From: Typhlomys cinereus
Lineage: Eukaryota > Chordata > Mammalia > Rodentia > Platacanthomyidae
Length of the DNA: 64,000 nt
Assembly: GCA_023101885.1 (NCBI GenBank)
Contig: JALPQD010000088.1
Coordinates: 1,275,501 to 1,339,500 of the forward strand
Reading direction: 5' to 3'
Below the pieces are notes generated by a model. That model saw nothing but the letters and a program-made list of their open reading frames with translations. It was not told the origin of the DNA and made no database searches. The first letter of the stretch is position 1, and each line of letters opens with the position of its first letter. Of the stretch, positions 1 through 12,418 are shown in pieces. The position numbers were made by a program, and so were the translations under genes.

Positions 1-330
1 AACACGGGAAAGTGTTTAGGGAAAGGCCACTGGGTCCTTGTACGTCATCGGAGAGGAGGGCTCAGAGGAAAATCAGGCATGCACAAGAAAGGACTCTCTG
101 GGAATTGGGGCCGGAGGCACTGGGGGATGGGAAGGAAGGGGGGTGGGGAGGAGGAGCAGGGGGTACGGGGGGGGGGGAGGGGAACTGGTGTACCCATTAA
201 GTTTGTATGAGCTGAAATAATAATAAAAAATGTATTAAAAAAAGAAAAAAAGAAAAAAAAAGAAAAAAAGAAAAATAAAATAAAATAAAATAAAGAATGT
301 TACAACCAAGAAAAAAAAAAAAGAAAGAAA
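1..330 (+). mobile_element. L1 LINE 3' end (young rodent type)
   Basis: The segment matches the 3' UTR of the L1 copy near 47.7 kb almost base for base: the stretch around a tgggtccttgtacgtcatcg motif, then a long G-rich tract, then the tail at about 200-330 ending in an A-rich run. It is the terminal part of an L1 whose 5' side lies outside the window, or a short 5'-truncated copy. No ORF2 sequence is present. The G-rich polypurine tract is typical of rodent L1 3' UTRs. Confidence 0.85.
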
Positions 331-2440
331 AGTTGGAAGACCTCCTGGAGTTACTGTACATTTCAAAACTCTGAAAATGATTCTATTTGTATGTTTCAAA
401 ACTGTGAAAAGTTATTGTTAGTGGTAATTTTTAATAGGTCATTTAAATCAGAATCTATTTCCCACACTTTGGTGATGAGAATCACTCTGAGAACATGATA
501 AAAATGATAGCTCATTTCTCCAGAAATGGGAACACACACATGTGCACTGTTTACCAGAAAATCTAGAGCCCTTAAAGATTAACCAGAGCTATTTAGAGGC
601 TCAAAAATTCAATATAAGAACGCTTAATCAAAAGAGTGCTATTGAAATGCAGAGTTATATTGCAGAATTACACATGATGGGAATATCTAGACTTCCAAAT
701 GTATTGATGTATTTCATACATATGTGTTTGTGACTATGTATATGTGTGTACACATGCACACATGCATACGTAAGTAGATAAATACATATATACACACATA
801 CATATCACAATATCCTTTTCTGTAACACTTTTACTCTCACTGAAAAATCAGACATAATACTGACCAGCAGGAAATAACATATTCTTCGAATTGTTTGTTC
901 ATGCTGACATTATCATTTCTCAACCACTAAAAAATAAATCATACACCACAATTAACTTCAAGATCTTCAGAAGTGTAAGTTCCTTTTCTTTCTAGAAAGA
1001 CAGTACACTTAAGCAAGGCCTATTATTTAAAACTGAGTTTAATTGCTACCCCTTCCCTTTATCAGAAACTACATGTTGTGTAGTCTGAAAATGATTGTCT
1101 AGGTTTTTGTCATGTGTACCATAGAACTTGGGAAAAAACATTTAAACATTTATAGAATATTTCAGGACATGCTATTTTATGATTAGATATGCACATGCTT
1201 ACATTGTGATTTTCCTAAGTGTAATTAGCTTTTCTGTTTACCAGTTATCTGGGAAGATTTGTCAAATGCATCTTGACAGATTTCTGACATTGACTAAAGG
1301 AAGTTACAATCCAGACAACTTCATTTATACCACATCGTAATTCTATGCTACATGAAGAATGAATGCTATCTGTTCATGCAAAAGAAGGAACACTCTAAAG
1401 GTTTTCTGCCAAAGAGAAATGGGTCATTATTTGTTGGAATGAACATCGTTATGATGTGCAATGGATAAATGTCAACCAATAAAAAATGCTAGTTTTAATT
1501 TCATCTCTAACAATTTAATTTTCAACAACTCAAATGCAAGAATGTGCTAATCACATCTTGATAATCCATATTTAAGAAGAAAAATATGCCTCTGGTATTT
1601 AATCAAATGCAAATACTTAATTTTAAAAGATGATGTGAATGTTTATAATATTTAATGAAATACTCAAGCCACATGGTGTAGTCATTTTCATTTGCCCACT
1701 TTCCACTAGAAGTAGAAATATTGATAAACAACCTGCTCATAAAGAGCAAAGATTTTTGAAAAGTCTTATTGCCTTTTCTGTTGTATTTTTGAGAGAAAAA
1801 TAATTACATGTTAAATGTATGTTTACCATGTTCATAATAGACAATCAGTGACAGTTATCGTCATGTTCACACAGCAAATATTCAATTTAATGGATTAAGA
1901 CATAATTTGGGGTCAGTAAAAAGAAGTTTTGTGGGTGACAGAGTGAAATGGGAATAGACAATACTCAAATTCACGAGTATTCAAGGACATGCAAATTGGT
2001 CCAATAATGAAATTCAGGTTTTGCCACCAAGAGTGGAAAAGTTATTCATGAATGATGATGTAATTGATTATCATAATCTTCGTAGCAATTTAATTTTTGT
2101 TATATCTTAGTAAGGGATTGACATAGTTATCTAGAAATATGAAGCCAAAAACAATAAGAATCATGAATTTTTGTGTATACACACACATATACACAAACTG
2201 CGTGTGTGTGCATGTATATACAGAGACTCAGGATTTATACCTTTAAGTAACAGACATCTTTAAAAAAATTATTTTGTATCATTTTCATGTGTTTATATGT
2301 GTATTGCATATTTGAATATTTGTGAAGAGAGTCTCATGTATATTTGGCTGCATAAGTAGGTGTGCGTGTGTATGTGCACACAGAAACCAGAAACCAAGGA
2401 GGGACAGGCACATAATTTATTAACCTTAGAGAAGAGACAT
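331..2440. other. Unique AT-rich sequence
   Basis: No open frame, RNA gene or recognisable transposon was found. It holds short alternating TG/CA/TA stretches at about 715-800 and 2170-2225. Frames of 60 codons or so occur by chance at this length. Confidence 0.6.
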
Positions 2441-2537
2441 TTTGGCTTGTAGATATAGCTCAGGGGTGAGTACTTGCCTACCATCTATAAGAAGGCCCTG
2501 GATATAATCTCCATTACTGCAATTAAAAGAAAAAAAA
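2441..2537 (+). mobile_element. ID-like tRNA-derived SINE, old copy
   Basis: A tagatatagctcaggggtgag A-box region is followed by a cttgcctaccat segment, a degenerate B-box and an A-rich tail (about 2520-2537). This is the layout of a rodent ID element. The copy is diverged and no clear target-site duplication was seen. Confidence 0.6.
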
Positions 2538-3254
2538 TGGAAAAGAAAATAAATTTTAGTTGTGCTATGTCAGGGAATTGTCTGTTCCAGTAACCAAGAA
2601 ACCAAGGGAAATACCCACAAGCAGTGGTCATTATGTGAGGATACACCATTGGGACTTCTGCCACCAATTTACTGCTTAATTGATGAACTACACAGCCCTG
2701 AGCACATGGGAGTAAGCCAAAACACTCTTCAATCAGTGTCATTTTACAGTACTCATCCTCCTGAGGGGAGGCATCTAGCTGGCCAAACTCTGGAAATTTC
2801 CTAAAATTATGGAATTACAGAGATTGTAAGAAGAAAATGAACAAAGGAAATAGAATCTTAGTTTTTGCTTTGTTGGTGTTGTAAAAATAAATTTAGACAT
2901 TGATCTAAGAATAAACAATCGCCCTTTCTTGACTGATATCTATACAAACTTTCTCTAGAATTTGTATGTCACCATTCTTTCCCATAAATGTGCATATTTT
3001 ATATAACTGAACAATTTCTTTTCCAGCTAAATATACACTTATAGTCTTCCAACTAGATAAATAAAATTTTCTAAGCTTTTTGCAGGCAATCCAGAGACAG
3101 AATTTCTAGATAATGTAATTTTTTTTTGTATGCTGTCACTGATATTCTGAGAAATAAACAAAAAATTATGAAATTAATTCCAAGATCAATCATAACTAAA
3201 CAAAATGTTGATAGAGAAGAAATGGATAAAAGAAATTTATATTAATTTACATAT
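2538..3254. other. Unique sequence, nothing recognised
   Basis: AT-rich sequence without a supported feature. Overlapping 80-85 codon frames lie on both strands at about 2485-2804, but neither has recognisable motifs or splice context. Confidence 0.55.
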
Positions 3255-3530
3255 TTATAATGTGTATGTAACATATTTTCTGTGTATGTATGCAAGCATG
3301 TGTGAAGGTCAAAGGTCAATGTTGGGTGCCCCCCCCAATACTGTCTATCTATCTATCAGCTTTGGAAGCAGGGTTTCTCATTGAATTTGGAGCTTGAAAT
3401 TTTAGTAAGACTTGCACCACCTCGTTTCGGTCTGCTTTCACCCTATAACTCCATTTGGGTTGCAGTCTGCTTTGAATGAGGTTGTGGAGAATTTATACTT
3501 GTGTCTTTGTGCTTACAGAGCATATCTTTA
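3255..3530 (-). mobile_element. Old B2/B3-like SINE fragment
   Basis: The pattern gtgtgaaggtcaaaggtcaa, then a ctat microsatellite patch (about 3343-3357), then gcagggtttctcattgaatt resembles the antisense body of old rodent B2/B3-type SINEs. It is strongly diverged and the boundaries are approximate. Confidence 0.45.
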
Positions 3531-4014
3531 ACCATTGATACATCTGCCTAAACTTTGACTTCATTATTGGAAGCATCTTTTGAATTGGGAAAACTTGGAC
3601 CATGTACATTATCAAAGAACTGGAAGAACATAGGGTCACATAGAGTCTTAAACAACCTTCTGCCATTCCTGTTTAAGAATCACCCGATACCACAGAGTCA
3701 AGGACTCTGTTCTTTAGGATTATCCCAAAAGGAGCTTCAGCACCAAACGCCATATCTACAACAGCAAAATTCAATTGTTACCACCAAAACGTGTGGAACC
3801 TTACAAAACAATCTCAAGTGGATTTCTTTTCTTCTTCAATGTCCCTAAAGAAATCAAATTGAAGCTATAGATGTGGATGGAAAGAGCTAGTAACACTATA
3901 GAAACCAGGACCTTGATGTGAGGCCTGCTTAGAGAGATACCTGGACACCCACCATCTTCTATATAACTTACAGTTATATAGTGAGCTAATGGAAAGTTTT
4001 AATGGTTAATCGAA
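3531..4014. other. Unique sequence with an unassigned 97-codon frame
   Basis: An open frame at 3555-3848 (plus) encodes 97 residues with no motif I recognise, no signal peptide and no splice-site context. I regard it as chance. Confidence 0.5.
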
Positions 4015-4372
4015 TGTGATAGTTAATCCTGGGCATCAACTTGACTACACCTGGCATTAACTAATATCAGCTACCAGACTACTTGAAGAGATTATCAAAA
4101 TCAGTACATTTACAATTCAAATACCAACCCTAGATTTGATTGGAACCTCCTAGTAGCTGACCAGATAAAAGGAACCATAGAACAGAAGACTTTGAAGAGA
4201 GACTCTCCAGGATGCTTGCAGTGACTTAGCCTGCCTCCAGCTTCAGCCACCAGCCATGTCGCCTCCACCATGAAAGACTGTTTCTCCCCTTTGGAACCTA
4301 AGCTTAATAAATCTCCCTTAAGTTGCTTTCTTTTGCATGCTCTCTCACAGAAACAGTTCACAGTAACTGTTA
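4015..4372 (+). mobile_element. MaLR/ERVL-type solo LTR (TGTGATAGTTAATC family)
   Basis: It begins tgtgatagttaatcctgggc and ends near a ctctctcacag...gttacag stretch. It includes an AATAAA polyadenylation signal at about 4305 (cttaataaatctccc). The same start and layout recur at 38.48 kb (plus) and, reversed, at 41.57-41.96 kb, which defines a dispersed LTR family. No internal retroviral sequence follows. The family name is an inference. Confidence 0.65.
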
Positions 4373-5363
4373 CAGTGAATTTTCTGTGTGACTATATCAG
4401 GACCAACTGCTAAGGATAACAGTAAGCTGATAGCTCTAGATTTATGATTTGATTACAAAATGGTCCCTAGGAAGCCAAGTTGTTTTCAAAGGATCCTTAA
4501 TGTTATTTTGCAAGGACTAGACTACAGTGATTCAGAAACCTAAGGGCCCTAACTTGGAATCCCTCATCTGGGCTGATCTCAATTAGCGTAATTTCTTGTA
4601 GCCATAATGAATCTCCAAGATAAGCATGTAGGTTAAATCAATAGGATAACAGCCTCAAAGTGCAAAATGAAGAAATATAGTGTACAAATCCTAAAGAGAC
4701 ATTTTTGGAATAAGCTCCAAAAAGACTTGGCTACTCTGGGAGTGGGAGTATCTGGAGACTATTAATGGGGATATCTTAAGACTACAACGGAGGCAACTTA
4801 AGAAATACATTGGTGATTTCCCTTCAATTGTGGTATATATTCTCATAAAAATGAATCAGAAAGCCTCTTCTCTCATTGATTGGAGACAGAGGGCAAAAAG
4901 TCTGGCTCTCTTCCCTAAAAAGGAAAGAAAAGACCTTGCATTCCCCAATTATTAGCCCTTAAGAAAATTCCTCAAGAAGGAGGCAAACTCTTACAGTTTT
5001 GTAGCTCTCTTTCATTAGTCTCAAAATGCATGCATAACCCAATTGTTTGAAATATTTATAGTTTGTGAAATTAGCTTCTCTATATAGGATATGTGGAGTA
5101 AATGGTTCTTTTACACTTTATTCTGCAGAAAACTCATGCACAAACAAAAGAGGTCCATGTCCCTGCCTTATACTGCTCTTCTCCAGCCGCTCTTCTATCC
5201 TCATCCCTGTCCACCAATCCAGTCATGCCTCCTACTGCTTCCATAGCCCTCTGTACGCTGAATGGTTTAGTGTTCAAAATCTGTGAGATCTGAACTATAT
5301 TAGATAATATGTCAGTGAGACAGAGGCCCCACCTTGCCCTTGGGCACTGGGCAGATCCGCATT
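4373..5363. other. Unique sequence, nothing recognised
   Basis: No coding or repeat feature could be supported between the LTR and the next SINE. The last bases form the left target-site duplication of that SINE. Confidence 0.55.
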
Positions 5364-5608
5364 TTTTTTATTATTATTATTTATTCAATTGTGTGTGTGT
5401 GTGTGTGTGTGTATAGAACCACAGGCGAATTCGGGAACCACCATGGACGCCTCTACCTCCTCCTTGTTTACTCTGCCCCGGGACCTACCAGGACCAGAAG
5501 CTCAGGGGTGAGCTTCCACCTGGCGTCTATCCGTGGGATCTGGGATCCGAACTCAGGCCCTTCTGCTGCAAGGCAGAGGCTTAACCCCTGAGCCACTTCT
5601 CCAGCCCC
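5364..5608 (-). mobile_element. B2-type SINE, long-body subfamily (copy 1)
   Basis: Minus-strand copy: the pol III head lies at the right (cctctccagcccc reversed, 5596-5608) and the A-rich tail at the left. It carries an internal (GT)n of about 11 units at 5389-5411. The body retains the ttgtttactctg segment that marks the long subfamily. Flanks agatccgcatt (5353) and agatcagcatt (5610) are a diverged target-site duplication. Confidence 0.9.
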
Positions 5609-5700
5609 AAGATCAGCATTATTAAAAATGCTTTGAACACTGTCAAAACCTTTATTAATATCAATTATAAGTCCTCGTGTGGTAAACACTATTATATTTA

Positions 5701-6181
5701 TTTTTTTTAACTTTTTAAAAATTTTATTTTTTTATTTACTTTTTCCACTCATAACAACTTGATAGATACCCCGTTCCCCTCCCTCCCTCCCTCCCTCCAC
5801 CCCTCCCTGGATCCCCTTGCTCCCTCCTCCCTTTTCCCCTTCCTCCCCCCCCTTTCTCCCAGTGGGGCCCCCCCATTCCTGGAGCATCCTTTAGTGTGCA
5901 TGTCTAACTTCCCTCTGGGTCCTCCTCTCTGATGAGGTATAAGGACTCAGTAGCATTGCCTAGAGCTCTTTTTTGTGTTCTCCTTTAGTATAGTAACACT
6001 ATTGTGGCTGTTAATCCTTTGCCTCTAAGAATCTTAGAGCCTGTGATCCATGCTAGACTTTGGGGGGTCAATGACATGTTAGTAATTGCGCAGGTCATGT
6101 AAAAGACCTATTATGATTACTTCGGCCCTAACGTGTACAGAGTATCTTGCATATCGTTGTTCCTCCCCATCTTTAGGCTCT
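5701..6181 (-). mobile_element. 5'-truncated L1 3' end, antisense
   Basis: Reversed L1 3' UTR: T-rich tail at left, C-rich strand of the polypurine tract (about 5770-5880), then UTR sequence colinear with the copies at 31.5 kb and 47.3 kb. Flanking ttatattta at 5692-5700 and 6182-6190 is a likely target-site duplication. No ORF2 remains. Confidence 0.85.
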
Positions 6182-6190
6182 TTATATTTA

Positions 6191-6477
6191 ATTTCTAATA
6201 GATAAGTCAAATATTGGGTAATGGGGCTATTTGACTTCTCGGTGTTTTTGTTGCTTTTCTCTTACCTTGCAATTTTGCCTTGAACAAAAAGACTCAGTGG
6301 GACAGTCTGATAAAACCAGAAATGACTGTACTGCACACTTCACAGACTCCTGAAAGATGCTTTGCAACCAGTGGAAATGCTCACTCTGGGCCTCAGTGCA
6401 TCTTCATCCATGACTGTTTCCAACAACTTATATTTATTATAGATCAGCTCTTGCACACACCATTTCTCATATGCTTT
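6191..6477. other. Short unique spacer
   Basis: Unassigned sequence between an L1 3' end and an old SINE. The 104-codon frame at 6280-6594 runs into the SINE and is not credible as a gene. Confidence 0.5.
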
Positions 6478-6666
6478 CTTAATCACTCTGGATGGCTTCT
6501 ACCTCTTCTCACTTCGCTCTGGGATTTCCCTGGCTCTGAGTGCCAAGGCTGGAAGTGCAGGACTCTGCCATTTCTACCTGATATTTTTACATGAGACCTA
6601 AGATCCAAATTCAGGACCTTCTGCTTATGAGACCAAGTCTTAATCCCTGAGCCATTTCTCCAGCCC
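6478..6666 (-). mobile_element. B2-type SINE, ancestral diverged copy
   Basis: Antisense copy ending in gagccatttctccagccca. Its central block (tctgggatttccctggctct) matches the older members at 9.7, 21.4 and 51.5 kb rather than the young GC-rich body. It has lost the (GT)n tail. Confidence 0.75.
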
Positions 6667-8149
6667 AGATCTCTCTTCTTGAAGAGCTCCACCCAGATGT
6701 CCTCTTAAGATACATCTTGTTTTATCTGACCAATTTATATGGTGTGTATTTAAGTTAATTAAATTTAGTTTTTATAACTTACTGTAGTCCATAGGCTTCT
6801 CCATAGTTATATCCTTTATTATGGCTGTTGTATAGAATAAACGATAGAAGTACAATTCACAGGTGAGGGAATATACATCAAATTGAACTAAGATTCCCCA
6901 AGTACATGGAGGAAATAAGAGGTGCTTATAGAGCCTGAGAGAAAGGAAATGTTCATTCACTATTCATGCTAATGATCTGGGACACAGATCTTGCCATCTC
7001 GCAACATTTACTTGTTTTCAGATGCTAATGTTATTTTATCCATTGCTTTGAAATCCTTCACAAGGTTCCGAAGCCCCATATATAAACAAAAAAATACATT
7101 TTCATTGCTGTGGATAAGTGATGACTGACAGCTCAGCCATTCTTGCTGGTGTTCCACTGGTTTTTTTATTCTTCAATCTAGATGCCATATTGAGTTACTA
7201 AGAACAACCCTTTGAAAAGAAGGACTGTGTGCTACAAATCTCAAAGTGTATGGCTGACCTGACTAGGAGAAATATGCACCACTCAAAATTCTGAAACAGA
7301 AAACATGGATCCAAGCAAAAAATGAACATCCCGTTATTTACTCTGACAGTCTCAAGTCAAACCATGTCATCAATTCTTTAACTATTGTATAAAATAAAAA
7401 ATCCCAGTCTTTGTAAAATTGCCATTCAGCCCTAAAATTATTTATATATATACTGTTTCAATTCAGTCTATCATCAAAAAAGCTTAATAGCCTGCTTTGC
7501 ATATTGGCTCAATGAATGTGTTATGGAAGGGATGTGAGGGATGGAGAATGTGGTTGTATGAAATGTTTAGCCTTGCAAGAAAACAATGATAAACAAGTAA
7601 ATATGCCATGATCACAGGGACTTCAGGTGGTACTCACTCATGTAGAAAGTCAAAATAACACAAAATGAGAATCTTGAATAGAATTGTATCATTAAGTAAG
7701 AGTAGGATCCATTAGTCAAAGAAAATGGTTCAGAGCTACTATGTTGTAATATTTGAAGGGACTGCTGAGAAGGGAAGATGCGCAACACAGAGCAAAAATG
7801 CTATGGCTCAGATCATGAGGAACATGTCGTGAATTGTGCTGACCTCTTCATAATGCTAGAGCATACAACATCAGCTTTTAGACTTGAAGAAATCAAAGAA
7901 TTTGTGCACATTTTAAACAAAATTTAAAATTCGTAAGCAACATCTTCTGCAGCTGTTGAACATTGGTAGGACCATTTTTATTTACATTTTATTTATCATT
8001 AGGTAAATATAGCTGTATAATTTATATTTCATTCAAACTCCAAAGTTCCCAAAATGTATTCATTTCTGCAAAGTATTGCAAAGTATTTGCAAAGTTCTGC
8101 AAAATGTATTCAAAATTGGTTGGGTGTGTGTGTTTGTGTTTTGATTTTC
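6667..8149. other. Unique AT-rich sequence
   Basis: No supported gene or transposon. A small array of tgcaaagtat-like units lies at 8051-8112. Confidence 0.55.
8051..8112. repeat. Short tgcaaagtat tandem units flanked by aaaatgtattca
   Basis: Units tgcaaagtat at 8067 and 8077, then tgcaaagtt at 8088 and tgcaaaatg at 8098. The array sits between two copies of aaaatgtattca (8051 and 8101). This suggests a local slippage duplication. TTGCAAA resembles half a C/EBP site, but no function is claimed. Confidence 0.6.
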
Positions 8150-8850
8150 TTGTTTGAGAAGGGCCTTCTTGCTATTTCCAAAGAATGCCAAGCACAAAGT
8201 CCGCAATTAATTAGATACACTTCATTGCATTCCAAAACATGCAGTAAAGATCCTAATAAAGCTAATTAAGTTAAAGACTTGGTTGATTTCTATGTCTAAC
8301 CAACACAATACATCTTTGCTGTTTCTTTGTTTTGCACTAGCCAAACAAAAAAGGGTTTAGTCAAGGCTGATGAAAGGAAAAAGTTGCTAGTTGCATTCTG
8401 AAAGTACTCAGATTGCTAAGGCTCGGCTGTGGTATAAACAGAAGAAATGTATATAAAGAGTGCAGACGCATTATATAATGATTCAATTCAGCCTCACTGA
8501 CACATTTCCCACTGCAATACAATTACATTTTGAATGCGATTTAATCTCATTTATCTATCTACTGTTAAACTGGGCATGACACTGTTAGTCCTGCACAGCC
8601 TTGGCATTGGACTGTAGTTTGATCATGGAGTTTGGGAATTGCAAAACAGGTTGAAGGCAATCTTTTCTGTGAATTAATGAGGTGTTCACATCCTCTCTGC
8701 GCCTCGTCCCCATTTAAACAGCGGCAAAAATAATAGCAAAGGGGCAATTGTTTTAAATTCTGCTGAATATTGTGTCCAAATCAAGTAGTGTGAGAAATAA
8801 CAGGAAAGATTGAGAGAGGATTTCAGAGGCCTAATGTACAGCAACATTAA
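8150..8850. promoter_or_regulatory. Candidate conserved noncoding element
   Basis: About 700 bp with no transposon signature, unlike its surroundings. It has clustered homeodomain-type cores (caattaattagat near 8203, gctaattaagtt near 8260, gaattaatgagg near 8672) and a SOX-like caattgtt near 8745. Composition is mixed, without microsatellites. These are features of vertebrate developmental noncoding elements, but conservation cannot be judged from one sequence. Confidence 0.35.
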
Positions 8851-9639
8851 ATTTTAACTCTTAGTTTTGTGCACACAAACTACAGATATTTTCACAAGAT
8901 AATTTTGCAAAATACACTTTCTAATAATTAGGAGGGAAACCCATGCATTCTACATATGTAGATAGTTCGCCAAAAATTTATGTGTAGAAAACAGTTTCCT
9001 AGGCACTATGGATTAAAAAATAAACATCTTGAAGAGATTAACATCTCATCTGTGCAAACTATGCTCTAATTGTTTTAGGGGTTTCCTGTATATGTTTGCT
9101 TACTAACACATATTCTCCCTTGTGAGCTATAATTTACTGATCAGTGTTTATGTAAAGATTCTCAGAACTCATTATCTTTTGTGTAAAGAAAAAAACTGAT
9201 GAAGGTAGAAAGGGTAGGAAGGAGATCTGGGAGGAGAAAAAGGAGAGGAAGAAAAATGTAATGTGACAAAGCAGTTTTTGGAAAGTTTTTCTTGTATATG
9301 ATAACTGCCTGCTGAGGGAAGGTTTGAGAGACCGAAAGAATGGAGAGAGTTGAAGGGAGATAGGAGGAAAAGAACACAGGAAGGTATTTAATGGAATTAT
9401 AGCAGCTAACATTTGCATGCAGATATTTCACCCAAGCCAAGTAAATTCAAAAGACAACATCTGGTGCAGTCAAAAAAGGTGGATAATATTTTTCTGGGAA
9501 CATAAATTCCTGAGATTTTCCATTTACACAAATACATTTATGTAGTTCTCATAATACTCACTTAAGCCAAGAGTTGCATTCTAGCTTAGAGGTAACACTT
9601 CTCATATTTAAAAAAAAATTCTTTTTGCACATACAGTAG
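8851..9639. other. Unique sequence, nothing recognised
   Basis: Includes a purine-rich stretch at about 9180-9375 that produces overlapping 92-94 codon frames on the minus strand. These are low-complexity and not gene-like. Confidence 0.55.
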
Positions 9640-9892
9640 ATGTGTGCACATGTGTGTGTGTATAAGAGGGTTCTTAAGTGTGTATACATGAGGAGGTCCA
9701 AGGATGACTTTGGGAATCATCCTTCTAGATTACTCTGCCTCCTTGTGCTTTGCTCTGGAATTTCCTAAGCTCTGCCTTCCAGGACCATTTCTGCCTGGTG
9801 GGTGTTTTTGTTTTGTTTTGTTTTGTTTTTAACATGGGAATGAGACCCAAGATCTGAACTCAGGTCTTTTTCTTTTCAAGGATGTCATGGTT
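9640..9892 (-). mobile_element. B2-type SINE, ancestral copy cut by an LTR
   Basis: Antisense old SINE with the central block ctggaatttcctaagctctg and a (GTTTT)n patch at about 9806-9830. Its head (right end) is missing exactly where the MaLR LTR begins at about 9893, so the LTR probably inserted into or next to it. Confidence 0.65.
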
Positions 9893-10205
9893 TGAAATGT
9901 ATTCCCCATTATGGCACGTGGCACCTTTAGGAGGTGGAGCCTTGCTGGAAGATGGGTCTTGAGATGGATTAACCCTACACTACTTCTTGGAAAAGTCTAC
10001 TGTAGCAGTGGCAGTTTAGCAGCTCTCAGACTTCTGGAAGGATGTAACTCAGCCCATCTCCAACTTTTGCCTTTGGCCATGCCTTCTCTGCCATGAAAGA
10101 TTGTATCTCCCCTATGGAACCGTAAACTGAATAAGTCTCCTTTTCTCCAGTTAGATTGTTGACTTTGGGTGCCCTCTCATAGCAATGCAAAGGAGTAACT
10201 AATAC
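9893..10205 (+). mobile_element. MaLR LTR
   Basis: It starts tgtcatggtttgaaatgtat, the typical opening of MLT/MaLR LTRs. It continues with the cctttaggaggtggagcctt block and ends at aatаca near 10205. An internal region follows directly, so this is the 5' LTR of a partial element on the plus strand. The frame at 9911-10096 is LTR sequence. Confidence 0.75.
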
Positions 10206-10970
10206 AGAAATTGGTACTGAGTAGTGGGGTATTGCTGTGAGACTATGAACCAGCTACCAAAAACTTTTTGTGAAGCTGACAGAGGTTGGCACCAAGATAT
10301 AAGAAGTGTGATCATTGCTATGCTGTAACTAGTGTGCCTTTGGAACTATTTGTTGGGAGAAATAGGGAGAACTTAGGGACTTTGCACTGGGAAAGCCTTT
10401 GTGTCTTGGAGACAGGGCCAATTGGGCCTTTCTTGTAAGAACATGGAAGACAGCAATGTTGTGAGAGAAATAGGCAGTGGAAATCCAGATTGTGATGGTC
10501 CAGAGGGGAACAAGGACTGTGTTTGGACCTAGACAAGTGACAAATGGAACCACGTGTTGGCAGAGAGGTTAGTGAAGTTTTGCCCTTGACCTGAGAACTT
10601 ACCTGAAATCAAATTCAAGTGTTTGGTGGAAGAATTTTCATACCAAGATAATCTTAATAGTGTGGCATGGCTACTTTAGGGCAAGTTTACTGAGATTGCA
10701 AACATAATGTGATCTGTTGTTAAACAGATTAGCTGTTAGTAAATCAAAGCCTGTTCTTTATTTGAATTATAGGAGAGGCCCTACTCTGAGGACAAGATCT
10801 ACAGTGAAGGATCCTATCCATAAGAATGCAAAGCCTTTTGAAAGAAAAGAACTAAAAGACAGAGTTTCAAAGAACAGGTTTGTTTCTTTCCTGAAGCAAC
10901 TGGCTATGAGAGATAGCAATTCTTTCAGTGTGAAGAGGGTGAACCAGCTGTGAGTTGAGGGGGCATGTCA
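10206..10970 (+). mobile_element. MaLR/ERVL internal region with primer binding site
   Basis: Directly after the LTR, tggtactgagtagtgggg (10212-10229) resembles the tRNA-Leu primer binding site of ERVL/MaLR elements. About 740 bp of internal sequence follows, similar to that at 23.1-23.5 kb. The 78-codon frame at 10717-10953 is basic but has no recognisable retroviral motif. No second LTR was found. Confidence 0.65.
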
Positions 10971-11709
10971 TAAATACATAAATAAAGTATTTATAACACT
11001 TTTTTTCAATGCATTTAATTCTTCCTTATTATGAGACATTTATAGAAAAATACTTTGGGCGTCCTGTTTCCATCCTTTTTTGTCACTCAATGGATGTTTT
11101 TGACTTGTAAACCAATTCATTTTAAATCTACAAATATTATTCAATTTTTATCGATAATCTCCTTTAGTCCCCTATAGTGCATATTGTCTAAAGCCACAGT
11201 GGTTGGAAAAGCACTTGCTTCTTGCCAACTGTCTGACCAACTTGTCTGTGCCTGGGATTTCTTTCTGCCAATCTACACATTATGAAAACAGTACCTCTTT
11301 TGACAGAACAGTGTGCATATTTTAAAGATTTAATGTTTCAAAACCCCTAAGATAATGATTGGTACTTGGAAATTGATATGCCAGGTATGCTAGTATAATA
11401 AACATTCTAGACTTTACATGTTCTTTTAGTTTATGCCTTTATTATTTTTCTTTTACCTTTCTTTTGTCTCTCCTCCCCCCTTCATTTTTTTCCTTCTTGC
11501 TTTTATCCGTTATTTGGATCATTGATCCATTTTCTAATTTTTTTCTCATTTATTCACTTGTCTAATTCATTTACAGTTTCTTACAAAATGTAAATAAATG
11601 CTTAGTAACTTCCTGTGTTAATCTCACAATCATATAGCTGAACAGACATAGAACTAAACAACTTAAGGGAATGAAGTGTATTATTCTTGCTTATGACTAT
11701 GATTTCATT
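10971..11709. other. Unique AT-rich sequence
   Basis: Nothing supported; pyrimidine-rich patch at about 11440-11530. Confidence 0.55.
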
Positions 11710-12016
11710 CATAATTCAACTTGATAAAGAAGTTCTTACCAACATTAGAAGCTGAGGGAAATGGCACCACATACACACAAAGAGCTGACAGGGGTCACAC
11801 TTTCTTGCTTGCCAGCATATCTATATGCCAAATTTCTGAACTAATTCTATTTTATCCACCTGCATAGAGAATGATCCATCCACTATGGGTTGGATCTTTC
11901 CACATGAATTAGATAATCCCCACAGGCTTGCTCAGGTATTCCTTAACTACTAATTCTTCACAGATGTGTCTAAAGGCTCTGTCTGAAACTGTTGCTGATG
12001 CCTGTGTCTAACCAGC
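11710..12016 (-). mobile_element. MaLR-type LTR remnant (GTTAGACACAGG family)
   Basis: The right end reads cctgtgtctaaccagcacag, the reverse of a ttagacacaggcatcag LTR start. The order of blocks follows the better preserved copies at 29.2 and 44.7 kb. Highly diverged. Confidence 0.5.
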
Positions 12017-12312
12017 ACAGTAGCACAGTGAAGAAACAGGAAAACAATCATATCTGTGTTCAGTTCAAAAGCACCCTCCCTCCAACTCCTTCTGTCCACC
12101 TCCCTATATCCTTCCTTCTCAGTTATTCCCTTTCCATTTCAAATCTCTAGCTGCATTTTCTGCATGATTTCTTCTAATTATCTTCTAGCTGTTGTGTTGG
12201 CCTTTTCATTTCGCTCATCATAGTTGTCTTCATCTTGAGCACCTTTATCCTACATGATTCTTTCAGTGATGTTCTATATTTTACACTGTATTGTCTTTTT
12301 GAGGATTACGAT
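12017..12312. other. Unique spacer
   Basis: No feature recognised between the LTR remnant and the SINE target site. Confidence 0.5.
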
Positions 12313-12327
12313 GAAGGTAATGTTCTT

Positions 12328-12372
12328 TTTTTTAATTTTTTTGTTATTATTATTTATTCAACTGTGTGCATA

Positions 12373-12418
<46 letters not shown>

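Noticed and set aside
5760..5880. C-rich/CCTCC tracts considered as promoter or G-quadruplex regulatory sites (also 31540-31620)
   Set aside because: They are the antisense of the L1 3' UTR polypurine tract.
10717..10953. 78-codon basic frame
   Set aside because: Lies in a MaLR internal region; no retained gag or other motif is recognised.
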